The notes: a model not told the origin generated them from the letters alone. Counted from the stretch's first letter, positions 33,255-42,662 are shown. The stretch: 64,000 nucleotides of DNA from Bradyrhizobium sp. CCGUVB1N3 (GCF_024199925.1 NZ_JANADR010000001.1:9675501-9739500); one strand, 5' to 3'. Program-made: numbers and translations.

Positions 33255-34616
33255 GTCCTCGTCTGCCGGCTCGTCCCTGCCGAAGGCGCGCGCCAGCGCC
33301 GTCAGCACGACGAAGGTCGCAAGCCACACCATCCGCGCGCCGTAACGGTCGTGCGGGCCCGAGATGACGGCGCAGATGAAGGCGTTTCCGAGCAGCGCCA
33401 GCGTCACGGTCGATGCGAGCAGCGTCAGGTCGTCGAGCCGCCGGCTTGCCAGCGCATGGCCGAGCAGGGCGACGAGCGCCAGCATCGAGGCGAGTGCGAC
33501 CGGTACGTGCAGCCAGTTGACGTCATCGAAATCGATGTCCCAGTGCTGCTGCCGCGCCGCGCGCATCGGCGCGATCTGGGCCGGGATGTAGCGCTCGATG
33601 ATGCCGTAGGTATGGGGGATCCAGCCATTGGTGCCTTCGCCGGTCCCGACATGCAGCAATTGCTGGCCCATGGCGCGGAGTGCCGCGCCCGCCTGCCAGG
33701 CCGGGTAGTCGGCGAGCGAATGCACGACGATGTAGCTCATCTCGTCGTTCATCCCCTCGAAGCGGCCGAGCGTGTTGAACATGCTGTTGCCCCACAGAAA
33801 TTCGTCCGCGGTCGCCGGCAACTCATTGCGGTAGGGGCAGAGCTTGAAATTCTCACGCGGGCAGTGATCGCCAAGATAGCGCGCCACGATGCCGTCCTGC
33901 ATCATGCGGCCGAAAGCGACGCCGTAGCCGCCGGGCGTCCAGGCCCATTGGCCCGACAGCGCGTGGTTCGCCATGACCAGCATGGCCCCGCCTGCGACGA
34001 TGGTCAGGCTGCCCTGCGCAAGTCCTGCAAGGGGAAGGCGCTTGCCGAGCAACGGCCGCACCAACCAGCCGGCCGCGCAAAGCCCGAACAGGACGCCGAG
34101 TGTCGCGCTGTGGGTCGCTGCGGCAAAGGCGGTGAAGGCGAACAGGGAGATTCGCTCGATGCCCGAGATCCGGTCGCCCCCGATCACCAGGATGAACAGC
34201 GACAGCACCGAGAGCCCGGCGAAGATGTCGGTGAGCAGCATGCTGGCAAGCCAGGGCAGCGCGGTCGACAGGATCAGGAGCAGGCTGATCGCGACGAAGC
34301 GGAAGGTCTGCATCAGGCCGAGCACGCGGAGCGTCAGTTGCAGCAGCCACAGCGTTGCCAGCGACTGTGCGGCGAGGTTGAGCCAGAAGCTCGAGCCCTC
34401 GCCCATATGCAGATAGAGCCCGAACACCGTCGAGCGGCTCGGGACCAGATAGCCCTCATACCAGCGCGCCAGATAGCCGCCGGTGTCCCATTGAAGCAGC
34501 GGGTAGCCGTTCCAGAACGCCGGCGCGATCAGGAGGAGGGGCAGGGCGACGGCGGCGAGCCGCAGCCACAAGGACCCCGCGGCGCGGGCGCGCAAGATGT
34601 CGGTGGTGATGCTCAA
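33123..34616 (-). CDS. Polytopic membrane protein, hypothetical
   Basis: 497 residues from a TTG at 34616 placed just after cggagacga (a TTG at 34649 would add eleven). About ten hydrophobic helices and a large loop with NEGLPATADEF-type and DHCPRENFKLCPYRNELP segments. The overall shape recalls GT-C membrane glycosyltransferases, but no Asp/Glu donor-loop motif is secure. The last 44 residues are encoded antisense to the hydrolase gene, a 132-bp tail-to-tail overlap. Convergent with 32499-33254. Confidence 0.75.
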   Translation of the reverse strand: MSITTDILRARAAGSLWLRLAAVALPLLLIAPAFWNGYPLLQWDTGGYLARWYEGYLVPSRSTVFGLYLHMGEGSSFWLNLAAQSLATLWLLQLTLRVLGLMQTFRFVAISLLLILSTALPWLASMLLTDIFAGLSVLSLFILVIGGDRISGIERISLFAFTAFAAATHSATLGVLFGLCAAGWLVRPLLGKRLPLAGLAQGSLTIVAGGAMLVMANHALSGQWAWTPGGYGVAFGRMMQDGIVARYLGDHCPRENFKLCPYRNELPATADEFLWGNSMFNTLGRFEGMNDEMSYIVVHSLADYPAWQAGAALRAMGQQLLHVGTGEGTNGWIPHTYGIIERYIPAQIAPMRAARQQHWDIDFDDVNWLHVPVALASMLALVALLGHALASRRLDDLTLLASTVTLALLGNAFICAVISGPHDRYGARMVWLATFVVLTALARAFGRDEPADEDSAAARQEVDHAGLVDLVTDRAHVIAVRDIKHFRTGNDPSQRRG

Positions 34617-34901
34617 ATCGTCTCCGTCGTCTCTCGACCATGCCCGCAATAACGGTTTGGGTGAAATTCACCAATAGTTTGACGCTGCCGAGCTTGATTT
34701 TGGCAAAACGCTGACCACCTTCAACGAACCTTTGCAACGAACCTTGCCGTATCAGGGGTGCTGCAAGAAAGTCTTTTGATTCAACACGTTGACGGGCTTT
34801 CGGCGGCAACCCGGTGTTCACTCTCAGGCAAGCCGGCAGCGACAGGGCACGCTAGATTGTGCTATAGGCCAAACCAAACGAGCGAATTTCGAGAGCACGC
34901 C

Positions 34902-35726
34902 ATGGCAATGCATCAGGTCAATCCGGCAGGAAAGCTCGCCGCGCTCGATCCGATCTGGGATCGGATCCGGGGCGAGGCCGAAGACATCGTCCAGCGCGAG
35001 CCCGAGCTTGCGACCTTCATCTATTCGACCGTGCTGCATCACAGTCGGTTGGAAGACTCGGTCGTGCACCGGCTGGCCGACCGGCTCGATCATGCCTCGC
35101 TGTCGGGCGATCTCGTGCGACAGACTTATAACGAGGCATTGCGCGACGAGCCCGATCTTGGCAACGCCTTCCGCGCCGATCTCGTCGCGGTTTATGACCG
35201 CGATCCCGCGACCTCCCGCTTCATCGACCCCTTGCTCTACTTCAAGGGCTTTCACGCGATCCAGACCCATCGTCTCGCGCACTGGCTCCATCTGAAGGGC
35301 CGCAAGGATTTTGCGTATTATCTCCAGAGCCGCGCCTCGGCCGTCTTCCAGACCGACATCAATCCGGCCGCGCGCATCGGCCGCGGCATCTTCCTCGACC
35401 ACGCCACCGGTTTCGTCTGCGGCGAGACCGCGCTCATCGAGGACGACGTCTCGATCCTGCACGGCGTCACGCTCGGCGGCACCGGCAAGGAGAACGAGGA
35501 CCGCCATCCGAAAATCCGTCACGGCGTCATGATCGGTGCCGGCGCAAAGATCCTCGGCAATATCGAGGTCGGCCACTGCGCGCGCATCGCGGCCGGTTCG
35601 GTCGTGCTCGAGGCTGTGCCGCACAACGTCACCGTTGCCGGCGTTCCCGCCAGGATCGTCGGCAAGGCCGGATGCGCCGAGCCGTCGCGCACCATGGACC
35701 AGATGATCAACGCCATGGGGCTGTGA
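34902..35726 (+). CDS. cysE: Serine O-acetyltransferase
   Basis: 274 residues from ATG at 34902. N-terminal CysE helical domain (about 10-140, with RLEDSVVHRLADRL) followed by left-handed beta-helix hexapeptide repeats: FQTDINPAARIGRGIFLDHA, VCGETALIEDDVSILHGVTL, GGTGKENEDRHPKI (the substrate loop with catalytic His/Asp), and IAAGSVVLEAVPHNVTVAGV. It transfers acetyl from acetyl-CoA to serine, the first step of cysteine synthesis, in the cytoplasm. The final acidic/hydrophobic tail (MDQMINAMGL) could dock with O-acetylserine sulfhydrylase. Confidence 0.96.
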   Translation: MAMHQVNPAGKLAALDPIWDRIRGEAEDIVQREPELATFIYSTVLHHSRLEDSVVHRLADRLDHASLSGDLVRQTYNEALRDEPDLGNAFRADLVAVYDRDPATSRFIDPLLYFKGFHAIQTHRLAHWLHLKGRKDFAYYLQSRASAVFQTDINPAARIGRGIFLDHATGFVCGETALIEDDVSILHGVTLGGTGKENEDRHPKIRHGVMIGAGAKILGNIEVGHCARIAAGSVVLEAVPHNVTVAGVPARIVGKAGCAEPSRTMDQMINAMGL

Positions 35727-35873
35727 TATGGGACTTTGATCCCGGTTTGACCTGAATCGGGGCCTTGCCTTCCGGCCCCGATCGTCCCCAGAATTCTTTG
35801 GGAATTCATGCTGGCGGTTCGTCGCGTCTCGTCCTAAAACCCCGCCCCGTTAGATTTGGATTGGAGACTTGCC

Positions 35874-36092
35874 GTGGACATCAAAGAAGTGAGGAAGCTC
35901 GACGCGTATCTGAAGCGCGTGTTCGGCAATCCCAAGATTCGCGTCCAGCCGCGGATCAAGAAGGACGATTCCGCCGAGGTTTATATCGGCGAGGAGTTCA
36001 TCGGCGTGCTGTTCGTCGACGACGAGGACGATGATCGCTCGTTCCAGTTCCAGATGGCGATCCTCGAGGACGATCTCATCGATCAGGAATGA
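35874..36092 (+). CDS. DUF3126 family small protein
   Basis: 72 residues from a GTG at 35874 preceded by ttggagactt; a TTG at 35856 is less likely. The sequence MDIKEVRKLDAYLKRVFGNP with VYIGEEFIGVLFVDDEDDDR and a terminal acidic stretch is the DUF3126 pattern, conserved next to cysE in many alphaproteobacteria. Function unknown; the linkage suggests a link to cysteine metabolism or simple conserved synteny. Confidence 0.85.
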   Translation: MDIKEVRKLDAYLKRVFGNPKIRVQPRIKKDDSAEVYIGEEFIGVLFVDDEDDDRSFQFQMAILEDDLIDQE

Positions 36093-36185
36093 GCCTGATC
36101 TGGACCCGAAGGGCCGCGTTAGCGCAAAGTGTGAAGCAGTTTTCCCTCGCGACAACGCGGAACGCGTTTGCGCGGAGATCATGCT
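36091..36185. repeat. Rhizobial palindromic repeat, long form
   Basis: Starts gagcctgatctggacccgaa and ends gcggagatcatgctc, with the inner word gcgcaaagtgtgaagc. Nearly identical to 41501-41596. It begins at the stop codon of the DUF3126 gene. Confidence 0.8.
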
Positions 36186-36196
36186 CAAACGATAAC

Positions 36197-37552
36197 CTAC
36201 GCTAGGACCGCTGCGGTGTTGCAGCTCCGTTCGGGGTTACGCATCCATCGCGGCGAGCATGTCCGGGATCGTGACGAATTTCTCCCGGGCTTGCCGAGCA
36301 GGGCTCCCCTGCGTTTCTCGGCCGCGTCGATCGCGGTCCAATCCGGATAGCTCACGATGCGTGCGACGCGGCCAGCGAGGCGCGCGAGCAGTGCATCGGG
36401 AGTGTCCGGACGCGGCCGCCGATCGGCAAGGTCGGCCAGCACGGTCTCAGCCGTCGCAATCCCGCAACCGCGATTGGTGCCGATCGTGCCGTTCGGTCCG
36501 CGCTTGCTCCATCCGCAGGCATAGAGGCCCTCGACCAGGGAATGACCGATCGCGACGCGTCCGTCGATGTTCGCATGGACGCCGCGATGCGCGTCATAGG
36601 GAACACCGGCAACAGGCGCTGTCCTCCGGCCAACGCTGCTGAACGAGAGGCCGCACGCGATGTCCTCCACGTTGCCCGACCGGTGCCTGAACGAGATAGT
36701 CTCCAGGCGGCCTCGTCCGATGATTGCGACGGGTGACAGACCAAACCGAAAAACACAGCGCCGCGGCTTCGCGATGGCCGCCTGCGAGAACGCGCGCAGC
36801 AGCGACAGCTTTTCGGCCAGCTCTGGATCATCAGCGCGTTGCGGCTCGAATTCATCGGGCGTGACGTCGCGCGCCTCGACCGAGGTGTCGCATGCGCTCA
36901 ATTCGAGAAAGTCACGCAATTCCTTCGCGGTGAATTTGGCCTGCGCCGGCCCGCCGCGGCCGACGACGTACACGTTGCGAATCCGGCTTTCCGCCAAAGC
37001 CTCGAGCGCATGGCGCGCGATGTCGGTCTGGCGCAGCTCTTCGGCCGTTTTCGCAAGAATGCGCGCAACATCGAGCGCGACGTTGCCATGGCCGATCACG
37101 ATCGCCGCCTCATGGTCAAAATCGAACTGGCGATCGCGGAAATCGGGATGCCCGTTGTACCACGCGACGAAATCGCCGGCGCTGTGGCTGCCGGGCAGTG
37201 CTTCGCCGGGGATGTCGAGGGCCCGGCTCAGTTCGGCGCCTGTCGCGAGCACAATGGCATCATAGGCCTCGCGCAACTCGTCGACCGTGACGTCATCTCC
37301 GACCGTAACGCCACCGATGAAGCGAAAGCCCGGCGTTCCGGCGATGCGGTCGAAGGCGGTCGTGACCTGCTTGAGCTTCGGATGGTCGGGCGCAACGCCG
37401 AACCGCACCAGCCCATATGGCACCGGAAGCCGTTCGAACATGTCGACCGCGACCGCTGTGCCCGAGCGCAACAACGCCTCGGCCGTGTAGAAGCCGCTCG
37501 GTCCGCTGCCGACGACGGCGACGCGGCGTGCGCTTGCAGCCGAGCCAATCAT
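36197..37552 (-). CDS. Ferredoxin-NADP reductase, adrenodoxin reductase-like (frameshifted C-terminus)
   Basis: 451 residues. FAD motif GSGPSGFYTAEALL (15-28), the adrenodoxin-reductase block ERLPVPYGLVRFGVAPDHP (about 40-58), NADP motif VIGHGNVALDVARIL (about 151-165) and C-terminal YACGWSKRGPNGTIGTNR (about 345-362). It passes electrons between NADPH and the ferredoxin encoded just upstream (atga overlap at 37549-37552). The end departs from the family after LLGKP: one extra C in the run at 36284-36289 would restore REKFVTIPDMLAAMDA and a stop at 36237-36239. So a 1-nt deletion (real or sequencing) replaces the last 16 residues by an unrelated 29-residue tail. Confidence 0.88.
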   Translation of the reverse strand: MIGSAASARRVAVVGSGPSGFYTAEALLRSGTAVAVDMFERLPVPYGLVRFGVAPDHPKLKQVTTAFDRIAGTPGFRFIGGVTVGDDVTVDELREAYDAIVLATGAELSRALDIPGEALPGSHSAGDFVAWYNGHPDFRDRQFDFDHEAAIVIGHGNVALDVARILAKTAEELRQTDIARHALEALAESRIRNVYVVGRGGPAQAKFTAKELRDFLELSACDTSVEARDVTPDEFEPQRADDPELAEKLSLLRAFSQAAIAKPRRCVFRFGLSPVAIIGRGRLETISFRHRSGNVEDIACGLSFSSVGRRTAPVAGVPYDAHRGVHANIDGRVAIGHSLVEGLYACGWSKRGPNGTIGTNRGCGIATAETVLADLADRRPRPDTPDALLARLAGRVARIVSYPDWTAIDAAEKRRGALLGKPGRNSSRSRTCSPRWMRNPERSCNTAAVLA

Positions 37553-37854
37553 CGGCCCAGCGCCTGCCTGCGTTCGTCGGCGCCTGGAAGGGGCGGCAGG
37601 CGCGCGCTGAGGACAGGGGTTTCAGCGGCGCGTTTGCGGTTGACGTCGATCCAGAACTTCTTGTCCGCGGCGAGGCGGTAGTCGGGCTCGATCGCGCCGA
37701 CCGGGCATGCCGGCGCGCAGCCGCCGCAGTCGATGCAATTCTCCGGATCGATATAGGTCATGGCGTCGTCGACGTGGAAACACTCCACGGGGCAGACGGT
37801 GACGCATTCCGTGTATCGACATCCGCGGCAGTTGTCGGTGACCACATATGTCAT
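37549..37854 (-). CDS. Ferredoxin, 7Fe/8Fe FdxA type
   Basis: 101 residues from ATG 37854. TDNCRGCRYTECVTVCPVEC and NCIDCGGCAPACPVGA carry the Cys ligands for a [3Fe-4S]/[4Fe-4S] or 2[4Fe-4S] pair, in the arrangement of FdxA/ferredoxin I, followed by the usual C-terminal extension. It sits 2 bp after the oxidoreductase stop and overlaps the reductase start, so the three genes are translated as one operon. Role: electron carrier between the reductase and the molybdoenzyme. Confidence 0.93.
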   Translation of the reverse strand: MTYVVTDNCRGCRYTECVTVCPVECFHVDDAMTYIDPENCIDCGGCAPACPVGAIEPDYRLAADKKFWIDVNRKRAAETPVLSARLPPLPGADERRQALGR

Positions 37855-37856
37855 CG

Positions 37857-39998
37857 TCAGGCTCCGCTGACTTGAGTGCCGCTGACTTGGACGAGGATGT
37901 CCGAGAACGTCGGCGCACGGCCGAGGTCGGCGAAGGCGGGAGGCGTCAGTGCGTGGACCGTTGCGCCCTTGCGATTGGAGCGCTGCCAATAGCCGGACGG
38001 AGCCACCACGACGCCCGGCATGATGTCCGATGAAACGGTCGCAAAAGCCTCGAACGAGCCCCGATCGTTGAACACGCGAATGGGCGCGCCCGCGACGATC
38101 CCGCGCTGTGCCGCGTCGTGCGGATTGAGGAGCACTGCCTGCTCCTCACCGGCCTGGGCGATCTGGGCCGGCAGGTTGCCGTAGTTCGAATTCAGGAAGG
38201 CGTGGCTCTTCGGCGAAATCAGGCTGAGCGGATAGCGCGTGGCGAGCGCGGGCGCCGTGCGCGCGTTCTCGTTCGGCGGGATGTAGTGGGGCAGGGGATC
38301 GACCGCCGTGCCGTCCTGGTCGCCATTGTAGCCTTGGCGGAACAGTGGCACCACGAAGTTGCCGCCGCCGGCGATCGTCGACTTGAATTCGCACTTGCCG
38401 GAGGCAGTCGGAAAATTGCCCTCGCGATGCGGCGCCCAGTCGCCAGGTGCCGGCATGTTGAGGCGCGCATAGCCCTTGGCCTTGACGTCATCGAGCGTGA
38501 TGCCCTCGAGGACCGGGTTGCTCCAGTCCAGCGAACCTTCGATCATCTCGTCGTCGGTCCGGAAGAAGGCCGGGTCTGTGATGCCCATTGCGCGCGCGAG
38601 CCGGCGGAACAGTTCGGTGTTGGGAACGGCTTCGCCGAGCGGCTCGATCGCCTGGTTGTTGTAGGACAGGTACAGGTGTCCCCAGGAGAACATGATGTCC
38701 TTCTGCTCGAGCTGGGTGGTCGCCGGCAAAACGATGTCGGCGTATTTTGCGGTGTCAGTCAGGAAGTGTTCGCTGACGACGGTGAAGAGATCCTCGCGCT
38801 CCAGTCCCTTTTCGAGCTTGCCCTGTTCGGTCACCATCGCCATCGGATTGGCGTTGTAGACGAATAGCGCCTTGATCGGCGGGTCGAAACCGAGTTCGCC
38901 GGTCAGCGCCGCGCCGAGGCGCCAGGAATTGAGCACGCGCATCTTCTCGGGCTGGAGATCGGGACGCATCAGCACGTCCCATCTGACCGGGAAGGCCCAG
39001 ATCGGAAGCTGGAGCAGGCCGCCACCGACATGCTTCCACGCGCCGATCAATCCCGGAAGGCAGGCGATCGCGCGCACGGTCTGGCCGCCGCCGGCATGCC
39101 GCTCGACTGCGACGCCGATGCGCACGACGGCGGGCGGCGTGGTCGCAAATTCCCTCGCCAGCCTGACGATGTCGTCGACGGGAATGCCGGTCTCCTGCGA
39201 CGCGAATTCGGGGGTGTAGCTCGACACCCGCTCCGCCAGCTCATCATATCCGACGGTGTGCTTGTCGACGTAGTCGCGATCGACGAGGTTCTCCTTGATG
39301 ATGACGTGGATCATCGCGAGTGCGAGCGCAGCGTCAGTGCCGGGACGGATCGGGATATGCCAGTCGGCGAGGCGCGCGGTGCGGGTCTTTACGGGATCGA
39401 TCACCACGAGCTTGGCGCCGGCCTTCTTCGCCTGCTCGATGAACGGCCAGTGATGCGAGTTCGTGCTCAGCGTATTGCAGGCCCACAGGATGATGTATTT
39501 CGAGTGCACGAAGCTTTCGGGATCGACGCCCGGCGTGTGTCCGATCGTCATCATGTAGGCCGTGCATGAGGCGGAATCGCAGAACGTGCGCTCCAGAACC
39601 GTCGCGCCGAGCTTGTTGAAGAGGGGATCGCCGACGTTCAGCCCGTTGATGATGCCCTGCGTGCCCAGATAGCTGTAGGGCAGGATCGCCTGCGCGCCGT
39701 GCTCGGCGATAACAGATTTCCAGCGCGATGCGATGGTCTCGATGGCTTCGTCCCACGAGATCCGTTGAAACTGCCTCGAGCCTTTCGGGCCGACCCGCTT
39801 CAGGGGATGGAGGATGCGCTTGTCGCTGTAGACGCGCTCCTCATAGTTGTTGACCTTCACGCAGAGCCGTCCACGCGTGAACGGATGATCGGGATTGCCG
39901 CGGACGGCGATGGCCTTGCCATCCTCGACCGTGGTCAGGATGGAGCAGGTGTCCGGGCAATCGTGGGGGCACGCGCCAATTACCGTGGTCCGGGCCAT
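37857..39998 (-). CDS. Molybdopterin-dependent oxidoreductase (DMSO reductase superfamily)
   Basis: 713 residues from ATG 39998 (ggagag 5 nt upstream). N-terminal [4Fe-4S] motif C10-x3-C14-x3-C18...C46 (CPHDCPDTC, GRLCVK). Moco-binding segments include FCDSASCTAYM, ILWACNTLSTNSHHW, VVIDPVKTRTA, and the C-terminal molydopterin dinucleotide-binding domain with LNPHDAAQRGI. There is no Tat signal, so it is cytoplasmic. It resembles uncharacterised soluble family members near anaerobic dehydrogenases; substrate unknown. With ferredoxin and ferredoxin reductase it would form a NADPH-linked redox system, likely controlled by the divergent AraC gene. Confidence 0.9.
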   Translation of the reverse strand: MARTTVIGACPHDCPDTCSILTTVEDGKAIAVRGNPDHPFTRGRLCVKVNNYEERVYSDKRILHPLKRVGPKGSRQFQRISWDEAIETIASRWKSVIAEHGAQAILPYSYLGTQGIINGLNVGDPLFNKLGATVLERTFCDSASCTAYMMTIGHTPGVDPESFVHSKYIILWACNTLSTNSHHWPFIEQAKKAGAKLVVIDPVKTRTARLADWHIPIRPGTDAALALAMIHVIIKENLVDRDYVDKHTVGYDELAERVSSYTPEFASQETGIPVDDIVRLAREFATTPPAVVRIGVAVERHAGGGQTVRAIACLPGLIGAWKHVGGGLLQLPIWAFPVRWDVLMRPDLQPEKMRVLNSWRLGAALTGELGFDPPIKALFVYNANPMAMVTEQGKLEKGLEREDLFTVVSEHFLTDTAKYADIVLPATTQLEQKDIMFSWGHLYLSYNNQAIEPLGEAVPNTELFRRLARAMGITDPAFFRTDDEMIEGSLDWSNPVLEGITLDDVKAKGYARLNMPAPGDWAPHREGNFPTASGKCEFKSTIAGGGNFVVPLFRQGYNGDQDGTAVDPLPHYIPPNENARTAPALATRYPLSLISPKSHAFLNSNYGNLPAQIAQAGEEQAVLLNPHDAAQRGIVAGAPIRVFNDRGSFEAFATVSSDIMPGVVVAPSGYWQRSNRKGATVHALTPPAFADLGRAPTFSDILVQVSGTQVSGA

Positions 39999-40191
39999 GG
40001 GTCTCTCCGTTTCCCGATTCAAGACGGTGAAGGATGCGGCGGCCGGGCGCGGCCTGGCTTTTCAAAACGTGCGGTGTTGTTGTCCCGGACTGCTCTCGGC
40101 CCGTGGACGGCCGGTCGGATCTCTGGCATGGTAATTGCTGGACCCAGCAATACCTTTTTACCCACATCGCGTTATCTGGCGGAGATTCCCG

Positions 40192-41091
40192 ATGGGTATG
40201 CTTGGCAACTCTGTCGATAAATATGTTACCGGCAGAATGCTTCAGACGTCCAACGACCGGCGATGGGGGCACCTCCTCGCCGAGCGATGGAGCCATGAGC
40301 CGGGCGATCTGCCGCCGCAGTTGCCGCGCGACACCGAGATCGCGATCCTGCTGCGGGGCAACTCGGTCGTCGACCGGGAAGGCGCGGGAATGCGGCAGCG
40401 GACCTTCGGGAGGAAGGGCACCGTGTGGCTCTGCCCGGCCGGCATCCGCGAAGACTTCATCCGTGTCGAGAACCAGATGCAGGAATGCCTGCATCTCTTT
40501 CTTCCCGGCAAGCCGTTCGACGACACCATGCTCAGGGATCTCGACATCGACCCGTCGGGAATCTCGATCCGCTACGAGAGTATCGATCAGGACATGTTCA
40601 TCGAGCACGTCGCGGACCGGATCCTGAAGGAGCTCGAACAGGAGACCTCCACCGGCCGGCTCCTGATCGAAAGCCTCGGGCGTGCCTTGTCAGCCCATCT
40701 GGTGCACGCGTACTCGGCCACGGCGGTCAGGCTGCGGCAACTCAATGCGGGTCAGCGACCGCTCGACGCCAGGCGGTTGTCGCGCGTGACGGAGTTCATC
40801 GACGCATCCGTCGAGCGCGATTTCACGGTCAAGGATCTGGCGTCGGTGGCGTGCATGAGCCCTGCGCATTTCTCCCGCAGCTTCAAGGCGGCGACCGGTG
40901 CGGCGCCGCATGAATATGTCAGCCGTCAGCGTCTTGATCTCGCCAAGCGGCTGCTGGCCACCAGCGATCGCCCGCTCGTCGATATCGCCTATGCCGCGGG
41001 ATTTTCCTCGCAGGCCAATTTCAACCGCGCCTTCCGCAAGGCCGTCGGTACGACGCCGAGCCTTTATCGCGCGCAGAAGGTTCGCGATTGA
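40192..41091 (+). CDS. AraC family transcriptional regulator
   Basis: 299 residues from ATG 40192 (gcggagattcccg upstream); an ATG at 40198 and earlier in-frame starts are less likely. N-terminal sensor domain (about 1-190), C-terminal tandem HTH: DFTVKDLASVACMSPAHFSR with SFKAATGAAPHEYVSRQRLD, then DIAYAAGFSSQANFNRAFRK and the terminal GTTPSLYR. Divergent from the molybdopterin oxidoreductase operon with a 193-bp shared intergenic region, so it is the likely activator of that operon. Effector unknown. Confidence 0.9.
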   Translation: MGMLGNSVDKYVTGRMLQTSNDRRWGHLLAERWSHEPGDLPPQLPRDTEIAILLRGNSVVDREGAGMRQRTFGRKGTVWLCPAGIREDFIRVENQMQECLHLFLPGKPFDDTMLRDLDIDPSGISIRYESIDQDMFIEHVADRILKELEQETSTGRLLIESLGRALSAHLVHAYSATAVRLRQLNAGQRPLDARRLSRVTEFIDASVERDFTVKDLASVACMSPAHFSRSFKAATGAAPHEYVSRQRLDLAKRLLATSDRPLVDIAYAAGFSSQANFNRAFRKAVGTTPSLYRAQKVRD

Positions 41092-41161
41092 CGCGGCGGG
41101 TCGCCGATGGTCGAGAAAATTGCATCCCCTCGTGCTGCGGGCTCTTAATCCGTTAGACCCT

Positions 41162-41401
41162 TCAATTGTGGTGGACTTTCTTGGAATGAGATGCGCGCTG
41201 CTTAAAGAGACGGCGCCGATTCATATCGCAGTATGTATTCCACCGGCCGGATGCTGAAGCCAGACACTGCTCCCTTGTCTGGTAAGAACAGTCGCCAGAG
41301 GCGCCAAGCCCTCCGCCATAGACACACCAGGGATAATCGTGTGCAGCATGAGCGGTGGTGACGGCTGCTGATAGCGTCAGTGCGACTATGATCGTGCGCA
41401 T
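41162..41401 (-). CDS. DUF3551 family secreted small protein
   Basis: 79 residues from ATG 41401, preceded by cggaggtacg. Signal peptide MRTIIVALTLSAAVTTAHAA, then DYPWCVYGGGLGASGDCSYQ with TREQCLASASGRWNTYC: the paired Cys and YPWC motif define DUF3551, a family largely confined to Bradyrhizobium and relatives. Function unknown; probably periplasmic with disulfides. Confidence 0.88.
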   Translation of the reverse strand: MRTIIVALTLSAAVTTAHAAHDYPWCVYGGGLGASGDCSYQTREQCLASASGRWNTYCDMNRRRLFKQRASHSKKVHHN

Positions 41402-41500
41402 CGTACCTCCAATGGAAAGCGGGAGTTTGTGACCGCCATGAGCGGGCGCAGAAACAGCAAAGTGACTGTTGAGCTGGATCAAACGTTTGCAGCTCGCTAG

Positions 41501-41596
41501 AGCATGATCCGGACCCGAAGGGCCGCGTTAGCGCAAAGTGTGAAGCGGTTTTCCCTCGCGACAAACGCGGAACGCGTTTGCGCGGAGGTCATGCTC
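41501..41596. repeat. Rhizobial palindromic repeat, long form, second copy
   Basis: gagcatgatccggacccgaa ... gcggaggtcatgctc, about 95% like 36091-36185, with outer arms gagcatga/tcatgctc. Followed by a short aacgcgatgacg... catcgcgcttta inverted repeat up to about 41649. Confidence 0.8.
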
Positions 41597-41645
41597 AAAC
41601 AACAACCTAAAACGCGATGACGATTCATCCTAATCTCATCGCGCT

Positions 41646-42332
41646 TTAGCGTGTCAGGCCCCTCTCATATGCAAGGAGGCGATCGGTCAGCCCTTCCGGA
41701 TTCGACAAGGCGACGAGATGGCCACCGGGAATTTCCTCTACCTCCTTTCCGAGCCTTTCACGCGCGACACGCCGTTGAAATTCGACCGGGAAAAAACGGT
41801 CGTCTCTTGCCGCAAGAACATGAATGGGGATGTCGGGCCAGCGCTCGAAGCGACACGGCTCGCCGAAAACGGCGTCGGCTTCCTCGCGTGGTTGTTCCGG
41901 GCCGGCGCGCAGCACGTCCTGCGGAACGTCGTGCAGAAAATAGGTTGCCACATCGAATTCCGTCGCATAGCCGCGGCGCGTCGCGGCTTTCTGCCGCGCT
42001 TCGACCGCTCCTGTGGCGCCCCACCACGCACCAGCGGTCTCGCCGGGCTCGGGGATCATCGCGTTGACGAACACGGCCATCCGCACGGGCGCACGCACGC
42101 AAACAAGCGGCGCCGTGAAGCCCGCCAGCGACTGGGCGACGAGTATCACGCCGCTTCGTTTCGCGATCGCGCGGATGACGATGTCCGCATACGCCGCGAG
42201 ACCGGAATTCCCATCGTCGCCTGGCAGATCGACCGCGATGGCTTCGTGCCCCGCCGCGCGAATGAGCGGGGCCACGCGGTGCCAATACCAAGCCATGCCG
42301 CCTGCCCCGGGGACAAGGACGAATGTTCCCAT
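41646..42332 (-). CDS. Alpha/beta hydrolase (EstC-like)
   Basis: 228 residues from ATG 42332, preceded by ggaggagaact. N-terminus MGTFVLVPGAGGMAWYWHRV is the short HGxx-variant start of the salicylate-esterase/EstC-like group; nucleophile elbow LVAQSLAGF (Ser about 79), acid Asp in AARDDRFFP and His in IPGGHLVALSNP (about 209). Cytoplasmic, substrate unknown. Length is normal for the group. Confidence 0.88.
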   Translation of the reverse strand: MGTFVLVPGAGGMAWYWHRVAPLIRAAGHEAIAVDLPGDDGNSGLAAYADIVIRAIAKRSGVILVAQSLAGFTAPLVCVRAPVRMAVFVNAMIPEPGETAGAWWGATGAVEARQKAATRRGYATEFDVATYFLHDVPQDVLRAGPEQPREEADAVFGEPCRFERWPDIPIHVLAARDDRFFPVEFQRRVARERLGKEVEEIPGGHLVALSNPEGLTDRLLAYERGLTR

Positions 42333-42662
42333 ATGAGTTCTCCTCCGTTGGTGCCGGAATAGTTGCCCAACGAGCTCGCCCCGCTTGATCAGGATTGATC
42401 TTACTACGATGTGAGGCTGGGCTGGTTGGCGCCTACGGGCCCACAAGCTGCCTTCATGGTTCGCTCGGCGATGCGAAGCATCGTCCGGAGACGCGCCGCA
42501 AGTGGCGCTCCTCGCCATGAGGGTCTAAGATTTTGCCGCGAACATGCCCTCATCCTGAGGAGCCTGCTTAAAGCGGGCGTCTCGAAGGATGGGCCGCAAG
42601 GAAAGCTCTTGCCGGGTTCTTTTCAAATGCGATTGCCCTGAAAAATACAGCGCGGAGGCGGC
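42333..42662. repeat. Intergenic region with a rhizobial REP-like repeat
   Basis: Between about 42547 and 42595 lies ccctcatcctgaggagcc ... ggcgtctcgaaggatggg, a common Rhizobiales palindrome (outer arms ctcatcct/aggatggg). No gene is seen in the remaining sequence. Confidence 0.6.
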
